From: Nemertoderma westbladi
Taxonomy: Eukaryota; Xenacoelomorpha; Nemertodermatida; Nemertodermatidae
Length of the DNA stretch: 63,530 bases
Direction: 5' to 3'
NCBI GenBank assembly: GCA_032718475.1
Contig: JAUCBJ010005806.1
Coordinates: forward strand, 1-63,530
Below the pieces are notes generated by a model. That model made no database searches and was not told where the DNA came from. It worked only from the letters and a program-made list of their open reading frames with translations. Made by a program: the position numbers and the translations under genes. This document shows, piece by piece, positions 31,528-42,200 of the stretch. Positions within the stretch are counted from its first letter, which is position 1, and every line of letters starts with the position of its first letter.

Positions 31528-31921
31528 TCAGTGAATGGGCGTTCTAGACTGACGAACGAAACGATAGTGTGACGTATTTAAGATTTTTTAATTAGGGAAG
31601 AATATTAATTGAATTAACTGAATCATTTCAATGTTTTTGTTCAAACATTTAAACAATTTCACAAGGAGGTGGGAGGTTATCAGGAAACTTAAAAAAAAAC
31701 AAGCTGTAAAGTACTTAATGAGTTATCATGTTAATTACGATGACATTTACATTATTCATACATCCGAAAAACTTATTATTTTAATTCGAATTTAAACAAC
31801 ATAAGCTCCGGATTGGCTCCGGGTTAATTTGCCCGGAGCCGGAACCAGAGCCGGAACTAGAAAATTGGCCCGGAGCTCCGGATTTCCGGAGCCGGAGCTC
31901 TGTCGCATCCCTAGGAACCAC

Positions 31922-32239
31922 ACTGGCGCTGTGGTTTGGGTTGGCGTTGTGGACTACCGGACCCTGTACCCCCTGAACCGGGGCCGAAAGGGACGACTCG
32001 AGCGTCCTGTGTTTGACGTTTGGGAGGAATGATCTGCAGGATGCGCTCCCGCAGCCTCGGCGTTCTCATTCCTAGAATCTAGCAAAGCATTATTCGCCGC
32101 TATAGTCCCTTCCCTCGCCTCTCCAAGTTTACTAACTAAGTCTAACTGTGTACAGTGATGTCATTGACATTACTTATTCGGTAAACTGTTTTTCGTCTGA
32201 CAGGGACACTCCTTTCTTTTCTTTGACCAGTTTAACTAG
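31922..32239. other. ABCC intron, old repeat sequence
   Basis: GC-rich part continues the sequence interrupted by the hAT-like element; the rest is unremarkable. No gene supported. Confidence 0.3.
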
Positions 32240-32650
32240 GTCGATCCTCAACTCCCTATCACCCATGATATTTGCTAGATCATCCGTATCTTCAAGGTCA
32301 GTGTCCTTTAAGATGTGTCTCAAGAAAGTCATGGGCTGTCCACCATGCTTATTCACTCCATGAGGCTGCCAAAGTATAAGATTATGCACTGGCTGGTCCT
32401 CACGGCGAAAGCAATTGGAGGCGGTTCCTTTCAAGTGTCAAGCTAGGGGAGATTAATGGAACACCTCCAATGTTGTATAGAATCTGATTGGAGATGGTTC
32501 ATTGTACTTGACGCACTCAAAGTCATCCACGAGCTCAAGCAAGCCATCCTTAGAGCTTATGCCCCTACGATCAGATATTTTTTGAGGGCTGTCTAGGTTG
32601 ACTGTCATGATGTTGGTCTTCTTGGAATTTAGAAAGAGACCAACGATACG
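32240..32650 (-). mobile_element. RTE-like LINE fragment, degenerate
   Basis: On the - strand reads 'QPVHNLILWQPHGVNKHGGQ', 'PMTFLRHILKDTDLEDTDDL' and, further upstream in the element, 'LFLNSKKTNIMTVNLDSPQK', with an internal deletion between the two. It corresponds to the region between the RT end and the C-terminus of the copy at 22777-25099. Confidence 0.8.
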
Positions 32651-33471
32651 CCCCCCGAAAAACTCTATATTATTACCGATATGGGAACCGCAGTGGACAG
32701 TAGTCCTTTTAGAGCATTCGTGTAGAAACGAAACCCACGACATACGATAGATGTGCATTCAATGCTACCACTACACCAAGGTTATTATTATTATTATTAT
32801 CCGGACTCTACGCCACCGGCGGCTATATTTAAAATGGTATGGCGATATTTAAAAATGTTAGGTTTACATTTACACGTTATAAATGATACAGTATGCGCCC
32901 ACTGCGCAGTAATAAAAGGGTCTGTCACAACGTTAGAGGAAAACGGTATGATAACGGTATATGTATATAACGGTATGGTATGTGACCATGGAGCAAGTGG
33001 TAAATATCAGATCAGTTAAGATTACATATAGGAAGGTATTACAATAAAATGAATGCACCAATTAGTTAGTTAGGTAGTCGATTTTAACTCTTGTATAACA
33101 TTTCATCTTATTAATTACGTAATATATTAAATCATAATGAATAAACAACACGTATGTGGGGATTTCGCGCAATACGTCCAGATGAGCCTTTGCTTATAGG
33201 TACAATTAGTGAACCTAGTCATTCGCCCCCCTAGCGGTCGACAGATGAACTATAGAAGTCTGTCTCTGTGTAGAATTTCTAAACTTTTTATAGACTACAT
33301 GTTTGGTTCACTTTCATCAAAGTTTGACCGACTTATTAGCGTTCAAACATTTTCGACAACAACGACGATGACGTCAGACAGGGTCCACTAATTATACCCC
33401 TGCGCTAAGGCTCACCTGGACTTACGTGGCTCGCCCCACAACGAACAAAATTGGGAAATAGACCAAATACT
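32651..33471. other. ABCC intron and downstream flank of the isomerase gene; no gene recognised
   Basis: Contains a short (TTA)n run at about 32780-32798 and a motif CGCCCCCCTAGCGG at about 33227 similar to one at 14390. No coding evidence. The isomerase transcript must end somewhere in or beyond the 56-bp array to the right, but no polyadenylation site could be chosen. Confidence 0.3.
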
Positions 33472-35320
33472 GGCTGACTCGTGGCTTCATCTATTGGCTC
33501 CATATTGAATTTGTTCTATATTATACTGAGTGACTAGTGGCTCCATCTATTGGCTCCATATTGAATTTGTTCTATATTATACTTAGTGACTAGTGGCTCC
33601 ATCTATTGGCTCCATATTGAATTTGTTCTATATTTTACGGAGTGACTAGTGGCTCCATCTATTGGCTCCATATTGAATTTGTTCTATATTTTACTGAGTG
33701 ACTAGTGGGCCATCTATTGGCTCCATATTGAATTTGTTCTATATTTTACTGAGTGACTAGTGGATCCATCTATTGGCTCCATATTGAATTTGTTCTATAT
33801 TTTACTGAGTGACTAGTGGCTCCATCTATTGGCTCCATATTGAATTTGTTCTATATTTTACTGAGTGACTAGTGGCTCCATCTATTGGCTCCATATTGAA
33901 TTTGTTCTATATTATACTTAGTGACTAGTGGATCCATCTATTGGCTCCATATTGAATTTGTTCTATATTATACTTAGTGACTAGTGGCTCCATCTATTGG
34001 CTCCATATTGAATTTGTTCTATATTTTACTGAGTGACTATAGTGGCTCCATCTATTGGCTCCATATTGAATTTGTTCTATATTTTACTGAGTGACTAGTG
34101 GCTCCATCTATTGGCTCCATATTGAATTTGTTCTATATTTTACTGAGTGACTAGTGGATCCATCTATTGGCTCCATATTGAATTTGTTCTATATTATACT
34201 TAGTGACTAGTGACTCCATCTATTGGCTCCATATTGAATTTGTTCTATATTTTACTGAGTGACTAGTGACTCCATCTATTGGCTCCATATTGAATTTGTT
34301 CTATATTATACTTAGTGACTAGTGGATCCATCTATTGGCTCCATATTGAATTTGTTCTATATTTTACTGAGTGACTAGTGGCTCCATCTATTGGCTCCAT
34401 ATTGAATTTGTTCTATATTATACTGAGTGACTAGTGGATCCATCTATTGGCTCCATATTGAATTTGTTCTATATTATACTTAGTGACTAGTGACTCCATC
34501 TATTGGCTCCATATTGAATTTGTTCTATATTTTACTGAGTGACTAGTGGCTCCATCTATTGGCTCCATATTGAATTTGTTCTATATTATACTTAGTGACT
34601 AGTGGATCCATCTATTGGCTCCATATTGAATTTGTTCTATATTTTACTGAGTGACTAGTGGCTCCATCTATTGGCTCCATATTGAATTTGTTCTATATTT
34701 TACTGAGTGACTAGTGGCTCCATCTATTGGCTCCATATTGAATTTGTTCTATATTATACTTAGTGACTAGTGGATCCATCTATTGGCTCCATATTGAATT
34801 TGTTCTATATTATACTTAGTGACTAGTGGCTCCATCTATTGGCTCCATATTGAATTTGTTCTATATTATACTTAGTGACTAGTGGATCCATCTATTGGCT
34901 CCATATTGAATTTGTTCTATATTATACTTAGTGACTAGTGGATCCATCTATTGGCTCCATATTGAATTTGTTCTATATTATACTTAGTGACTAGTGGCTC
35001 CATCTATTGGCTCCATATTGAATTTGTTCTATATTTTACTGAGTGACTAGTGGCTCCATCTATTGGCTCCATATTGAATTTGTTCTATATTTTACTGAGT
35101 GACTAGTGACTCCATCTATTGGCTCCATATTGAATTTGTTCTATATTTTACTGAGTAACTAGTGGCTCCATCTATTGGCTCCATATTGAATTTGTTCTAT
35201 ATTTTACTGAGTGACTAGTGGCTCCATCTATTGGCTCCATATTGAATTTGTTCTATATTTTACTGAGTGACTAGTGGCTCCATCTAGTGGCTCCAAATTG
35301 AATTTGTTCTATATTTTACT
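33472..35320 (-). repeat. 56-bp minisatellite starting in the isomerase SKI-stop codons (about 33 copies)
   Basis: On the + strand the unit is CTCCATCTATTGGCTCCATA + TTGAATTTGTTCTATATTTT + ACTGAGTGACTAGTGG. On the - strand it contains AGTAAAATATAG, identical to the last codons (Ser-Lys-Ile-stop) of the isomerase; the copy overlapping the gene is the most divergent one (CTAGTGG and CCAAATTG in place of CTATTGG and CCATATTG). Two linked variants alternate: TATTTTACTGAG and TATTATACTTAG. In transcript sense it would make up the 3' UTR and contains AATATA, a weak poly(A)-signal variant. Confidence 0.95.
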
Positions 35321-35543
35321 AGATTTTCTCTTCGAATATATTTGTACGTTTATACTTCCACGAAGATAACGCAGTCGAATATAGTCAGAATAAATGTCTC
35401 GTTTCATAGCAACCAGAGTCTCTCTGTCCAATACTGATTCACCGACAGCATTCCTACCCTTATACGTGGCAACTTCCAATATGTGGTCGGGGTGGCAACA
35501 TCTGTCAACGAGACCCGACTTCTCAGCCTCTTCTCCTGTGTAT
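35309..35543 (-). CDS. ECI: Enoyl-CoA delta-isomerase-like gene, exon 3 (C-terminus with SKI)
   Basis: Acceptor TTTTCGCACAG on the - strand; the first base completes the Lys codon split with exon 2, giving 'FAKKYTGEEAEKSGLVDRC', the standard crotonase-family segment after the active site. Continues 'HPDHILEVATYKGRNAVGES' and 'LVAMKRDIYSDYIRLR', then a basic tail ending Ser-Lys-Ile and TAG (35309-35311). SKI is a variant of the C-terminal peroxisomal targeting signal (SKL type), preceded by 'SKRKS', which favours import. The stop codon and the two or three codons before it are the start of the 56-bp minisatellite. Confidence 0.88.
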
Positions 35544-36032
35544 CTGTGCGAAAAGATAATTTACAAACTTATTGGATATTATTGGTTGGGTTATGAAGAC
35601 GAACATAATAATTTACAGACAAACAGTTCAGTGCAGTCAGAGTGCATTCTAACCATGTTTGTTATCGGGTTAGTGGGGTAGAAGATTGTAGGAATTGGAA
35701 TATTTTGGCCGATGTCACCCATTTGTTGAGTATATCACTTTCATTTTAGGTGGGGACGTCTCGGAATTCTTATTCAATTAAATTTCTTAACTGGGCGTTC
35801 ACCCAACCTGTACCTGGCTTCTGGTGGGGGAGTAAATAAAGTGTTTGGATAATTGCAAAGTATTCAACCATGGGAGTTAGTATGTCAACCTTACTGCTTT
35901 ATAAGTACAGCCAAAAGAGAAGATCTTCGTGTAGCCTCGGGTGTTTTTGTTTCATGGCCGCCGATATCGTTACTTAACCCTTCCGATTTGTTGTAACAAT
36001 AGGCGGACTGGTAACGTTTAATATAGACTTAC
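35544..36032 (-). other. Isomerase intron 2 (489 bp)
   Basis: Donor AAAAA|GTAAGT at 36032, acceptor CGCACAG at 35544; phase 2 on both sides. No repeat. Apparent + strand ORFs here are shadows of exon 3 and the intron. Confidence 0.85.
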
Positions 36033-36263
36033 TTTTTAGCAAACAGCAAAGCGTCTCTAACGACGGCTGGGTTGGGTAGTTTCAGTTTGAGTAACTCGTG
36101 TAGATTTGTCGAGAATCGCAGCCCGATGTGAACCTCTGGGAAACAGAACCAGCCTCGATGGTTTTGCATCACCCTGATATCGTGGCACAGAGCCACTATG
36201 CACCCGGCACCGTAACAGTGGCCATTAATAGCCGCCACGGTAGGCACACCCAGTGTTAGCAAT
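36033..36263 (-). CDS. ECI: Enoyl-CoA delta-isomerase-like gene, exon 2 (active site)
   Basis: Together the three exons give 717 nt, 238 aa plus stop, in one continuous frame: a full-length small crotonase-fold enzyme that would shift double bonds of unsaturated enoyl-CoAs during peroxisomal beta-oxidation. This exon encodes 'LLTLGVPTVAAINGHCYGAG' (oxyanion-hole loop, NGH..GAG) and 'WFCFPEVHIGLRF', where Glu127 is the candidate catalytic base by family analogy. The acceptor is TTATATTTCTCCTAG|ATTGC, phase 2. Its first ~21 bases, 'LLTLGVP', together with the acceptor are the unit of the 20-kb array upstream. Donor at 36032. It could alternatively be an enoyl-CoA hydratase-like member, since substrate specificity cannot be read from sequence alone. 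Confidence 0.92.
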
Positions 36264-39200
36264 CTAGGAGAAATATAAGGAACACCTAATGTTAGTAATC
36301 TAGGAGAAATATAAGGAACACCTAGTGTTAGTAATCTAGGAGAATTATAAGGAACACCTAGTGTTAGTAATCTAGGAGAAATATAAGGAACACCTAATGT
36401 TAGTAATCTAGGAGAAATATAAGGAACACTTAGTGTTAGTAATCTAGGAGAATTATAAGGAACACCTAGTGTTAGTAATCTAGGAGAAATATAAGGAACA
36501 CCTAGTGTTAGTAATCTAGGAGAAATATAAGGAACACTTAGTGTTAGTAATCTAGGAGAATTATAAGGAACACCTAGTGTTAGTAATCTAGGAGAAATAT
36601 AAGGAACACCTAATGTTAGTAATCTAGGAGAAATATAAGGAACACCTAGTGTTAGTAATCTAGGATAAATATAAGGAACACCTAGTGTTAGTAATCTAGG
36701 AGAAATATAAGGAACACCTAGTGTTAGTAATCTAGGAGAAATATAAGGAACACTTAGTGTTAGTAATCTAGGAGAATTATAAGGAACACCTAGTGTTAGT
36801 GATCTAGGATAAATATAAGGAACACCTAGTGTTAGTAATCTAGGAGAAATATAAGGGGCACCTAGTGTTAGTAATCTAGGAGAAATATAAGGAACACCTA
36901 GTGTTAATAATCTAGGATAAATATAAGGAACACCTAGTGTTAGTAATCTAGGAGAATTATAAGGAACACCTAGTGTTAGTAATCTAGGATAAATATAAGG
37001 AACACCTAGTGTTAGTAATCTAGGATAAATATATAGAACACCTAGTGTTATTAATCTAGGATAAATATATGGAACACTTAGTGTTAGTGATCTAGGAGAA
37101 ATATAAGGGACACCTAGTGTTAGTAATCTAGGAGAAATATAAGGAACACTTAGTGTTAGTAATCTAGGATATTATAAGGAACACCTAGTGTTAGTAATCT
37201 AGGAGAAATATAAGGAACACCTAGTGTTAGTAATCTAGGATAAATATATAGAACACTTAGTGTTAGTAATCTAGGAAAACTATATAGAACACCTAGTGTT
37301 AGTAATCTAGGATAAATATAAGGGACACCTAGTGTTAGTAATCTAGGATAATTATAAGGAACACCTAGTGTTAGTAATCTAGGATAAATATATAGAACAC
37401 TTAGTGTTAGTAATCTAGGAAAACTATATAGAACACCTAGTGTTAGTAATCTAGGATAAATATAAGGAACACCTAGTGTTAGTAATCTAGGATAAATATA
37501 AGGAACACCTAGTGTTAGTAATCTAGGATAAATATATAGAACACCTAGTGTTATTAATCTAGGATAAATATTTGGAACACTTAGTGTTAGTGATCTAGGA
37601 GAAATATAAGGGACACCTAGTGTTAGTAATCTAGGAGAAATATAAGGAACACCTAGTGTTAGTAATCTAGGATATTATAAGGAACACCTAGTGTTAGTAA
37701 TCTAGGATAAATATATAGAACACCTAGTGTTAGTAATCTAGGAGAAATATAAGGAACACTTAGTGTTAGTAATCTAGGAGAATTATAAGGAACACCTAGT
37801 GGTAGTAATCTAGGATAAATATAAGGAACACTTAGTGTTAGTAATCTAGGATAAATATAAGGAACACCTAGTGTTAGTAATCTAGGATAAATATATAGAA
37901 CACCTAGTGTTATTAATCTAGGATAAATATTTGGAACACTTAGTGTTAGTGATCTAGGAGAAATATAAGGGACACCTAGTGTTAGTAATCTAGGAGAAAT
38001 ATAAGGAACACCTAGTGTTAGTAATCTAGGATATTATAAGGAACACCTAGTGTTAGTAATCTAGGATAAATATATAGAACACCTAGTGTTAGTAATCTAG
38101 GATAAATATATAGAACACCTAGTGTTATTAATCTAGGATAAATATAAGGAACACCTTGTGTTAGTAATCTAGGAGAAATATAAGGAACACCTAGTGTTAG
38201 TAATCTAGGAGAATTATAAGGAACACCTAGTGTTAGTAATCTAGGATAAATATAAGGAACACCTAGTGTTAGTAATCTAGGAGAAATATAAGGGACACCT
38301 AGTGTTAGTAATCTAGGATAAATATAAGGAACACCTAGTGTTAGTGATCTAGGAGAATTATAAGGAACACCTAGTGTTAGTAATCTAGGATAAATATAAG
38401 GAAAACCTAGTGTTAGTAATCTAGGATAAATATAAGGAACACCTAGTGTTAGTAATAGTAATCTAGGATAAATATAAGGAACACCTAGTGTTAGTGATCT
38501 AGGAGAATTATAAGGAACACCTAGTGTTAGTAATCTAGGATAAATATAAGGAACACCTAGTGTTAGTAATCTAGGATAAATATAAGGAACACCTAGTGTT
38601 AGTAATCTAGGATAAATATAAGGAACACCTAGTGTTAGTAATCTAGGATAAATATAAGGAACACCTAGTGTTAGTAATCTAGGAGAAATATAAGGAACAC
38701 TTAGTGTTAGTAATCTAGGAGAATTATAAGGAACACCTAGTGTTAGTAATCTAGGAGAAATATGAGGACACTTAGTGTTAGTAATCTAAGATAAATATAA
38801 GGGACACCTAGTGTTATTAATCTAGGATAAATATAAGGAACACCAAGTGTTAGTAATCTAGGAGAAATATAAGGAACACCTAGTGTTAGTAATCTAGGAG
38901 AATTATAAGGAACACCTAGTGTTAGTAATCTAGGATAAATATAAGGAACACCTAGTGTTAGTAATCTAGGAGAAATATAAGGAACACCTAGTGTTAGTAA
39001 TTTAGGATAAATATAAGGAACACCTAGTGTTAGTAATCTAGGAGAATTATAAGGAACACCTAGTGTTAGTAATCTAGGATAAATTTAAGGAATACCTAAT
39101 GTTAGTAATCTAGGATAAATATATAGAACACCTAGTGTTAGTAATCTAGGAGAAATATATAGAACACCTAGTGTTAGTAATCTAGGAGAAATATAAGGAA

Positions 39201-42200
39201 CACCTAGTGTTAGTAATTTAGGATAAATATAAGGAACACCTAGTGTTAGTAATCTAGGAGAAATATAAGGAACACTTAGTGTTAGTAATCTAGGATAAAT
39301 ATAAGGGACACCTAGTGTTAGTAATCTAGGATAAATATATAGAACACCTAGTGTTAGTAATCTAGGAGAATTATAAGGAACACCTAGTGTTAGTAATCTA
39401 GGATAAATATAAGGAACACCTAGTGTTAGTAATCTAGGAGAAATATAAGGAACACTTAGTGTTAGTAATCTAGGATAAATATATAGAACACCTAATGTTA
39501 GTAATCTAGGAGAAATATATAGAACACCTAGTGTTAGTAATCTAGGAGAAATATAAGGAACACCTAGTGTTAGTAATTTAGGATAAATATAAGGAACACC
39601 TAGTGTTAGTAATCTAGGAGAAATATAAGGAACACTTAGTGTTAGTAATCTAGGATAAATATATAGAACACCTAGTGTTAGTAATCTAGGAGAATTATAA
39701 GGAACACCTAGTGTTAGTAATCTAGGATAAATATAAGGAACACCTAGTGTTAGTAATCTAGGAGAAATATAAGGAACACTTAGTGTTAGTAATCTAGGAT
39801 AAATATATAGAACACCTAATGTTAGTAATCTAGGAGAAATATAAGGAACACCTAGTGTTAGTAATCTAGGATAAATATATAGAACACCTAATGTTAGTAA
39901 TCTAGGAGAAATATAAGGAACACCTAGTGTTAGTAATCTAGGAGAAATATAAGGAACACTTAGTGTTAGTAATCTAGGATAAATATAAGGGACACCTAGT
40001 GTTAGTAATCTAGGAGAAATATAAGGAACACCTAGTGTTAGTAATCTAGGAGAAATATAAGGAACACTTAGTGTTAGTAATCTAGGATAAATATAAGGAA
40101 CACCTAGTGTTAGTAATCTAGGAGAATTATAAGGAACACCTAGTGTTAGTAATCTAGGAGAAATATAAGGGGCACCTCTAGGATAAATATAAGGAACACC
40201 TAGTGTTAGTAATCTAGGAGAAATATAAGGAACACTTAGTGTTAGTAATCTAGGATAAATATAAGGAACACCTAGTGTTAGTAATCTAGGAGAAATATAA
40301 GGGACACCTAGTGTTAGTAATCTAGGAGAAATATAAGGAACACTTAGTGTTAGTAATCTAGGATAAATATAAGGGACACCTAGTGTTAGTAATCTAGGAG
40401 AATTATAAGGAACACCTAGTGTTAGTAATCTAGGAGAAATATAAGGGGCACCTCTAGGATTAATATAAGGAACACCTAGTGTTAGTAATCTAGGAGAAAT
40501 ATAAGGAACACTTAGTGTTAGTAATCTAGGATAAATATAAGGAACACCTAGTGTTAGTAATCTAGGAGAAATATAAGGAACACTTAGTGTTAGTAATCTA
40601 GGATAAATATAAGGGACACCTAGTGTTAGTAATCTAGGATAAATATATAGAACACCTAGTGTTAGTAATCTAGGAGAATTATAAGGAACACCTAGTGTTA
40701 GTAATCTAGGAGAATTATAAGGAACACCTAGTGTTAGTAATCTAGGAGAAATATAAGGGGCACCTCTAGGATAAATATAAGGAACACCTAGTGTTAGTAA
40801 TCTAGGAGAATTATAAGGAACACCTAGTGTTAGTAATCTAGGATAAATTTAAGGAATACCTAATGTTAGTAATCTAGGATAAATATATAGAACACCTAGT
40901 GTTAGTAATCTAGGAGAAATATATAGAACACCTAGTGTTAGTAATCTAGGAGAATTATAAGGAACCCTAGTGTTAGTAATCTAGGAGAATTATAAGGAAC
41001 CCTAGTGTTAGTAATCTAGGAGAAATATAAGGAACACCTAGTGTTAGTAATCTAGGAGAATTATAAGGAACACCTAGTGTTAGTAATCTAGGATAAATTT
41101 AAGGAATACCTAATGTTAGTAATCTAGGATAAATATATAGAACACCTAGTGTTAGTAATCTAGGAGAAATATATAGAACACCTAGTGTTAGTAATCTAGG
41201 AGAAATATAAGGAACACTTAGTGTTAGTAATCTAGGATAAATATAAGGAACACCTAGTGTTAGTAATCTAGGATAAATATAAGGGGCACCTAGTGTTAGT
41301 AATCTAGGAGAAATATAAGGGGCACCTAGTGTTAGTGATCTAGGAGAAATATATAGAACACCTAGTGTTAGTAATCTAGGATAAATATAAGGGACACCTA
41401 GTGTTAGTAATCTAGGAGAAATATAAGGAACACCTAGTGTTAGTAATCTAGGAGAAATATAAGGGGCACCTAGTGTTAGTAATCTAGGAGAAATATAAGG
41501 GGCACCTAGTGTTAGTAATCTAGGAGAAATATAAGGGGCACCTAGTGTTAGTAATCTAGGAGAATTATAAGGAACACTTAGTGTTAGTAATCTAGGAGAA
41601 ATATAAGGAACACTTAGTGTTAGTAATCTAGGAGAAATATAAGGAACACCTAGTGTTAGTGATCTAGGAGAAATATATAGAACACCTAGTGTTAGTAATC
41701 TAGGATAAATATAAGGGACACCTAGTGTTAGTAATCTAGGAGAAATATAAGGAACACCTAGTGTTAGTAATCTAGGAGAAATATATAGAACACCTAGTGT
41801 TAGTAATCTAGGATAAATATAAGGGACACCTAGTGTTAGTAATCTAGGAGAAATATAAGGAACACTTAGTGTTAGTAATCTAGGAGAAATATAAGGAACA
41901 CTTAGTGTTAGTAATCTAGGAGAAATATAAGGAACACCTAGTGTTAGTGATCTAGGAGAAATATATAGAACACCTAGTGTTAGTAATCTAGGATAAATAT
42001 AAGGGACACCTAGTGTTAGTAATCTAGGAGAAATATAAGGAACACCTAGTGTTAGTAATCTAGGAGAATTATAAGGAACACCTAGTGTTAGTAATCTAGG
42101 AGAATTATAAGGAACACCTAGTGTTAGTAATCTAGGATAAATTTAAGGAATACCTAATGTTAGTAATCTAGGATAAATATATAGAACACCTAGTGTTAGT

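Larger units (their letters stand above)
30148..31913. mobile_element. Non-autonomous hAT-like element with CGGAGC subterminal repeats (1766 bp)
   Basis: The inverted ends TAGGGATGCGACAGAGCT and AGCTCTGTCGCATCCCTA are perfect. The 8-bp target duplication GGAACCAC lies at 30140-30147 and 31914-31921. Multiple GGAGCCGGAGC/CTCCGG motifs sit next to both ends (30178-30255, 31803-31895) in inverted arrangement, consistent with transposase binding sites. No transposase ORF is seen. A 3'-end RTE-like LINE fragment is inserted at 30790-31241. Confidence 0.85.

Noticed and set aside
35394-35681. 95-codon + strand ORF near the isomerase
   Set aside because: Antisense to isomerase exon 3, which has family motifs, correct splice sites and phase.
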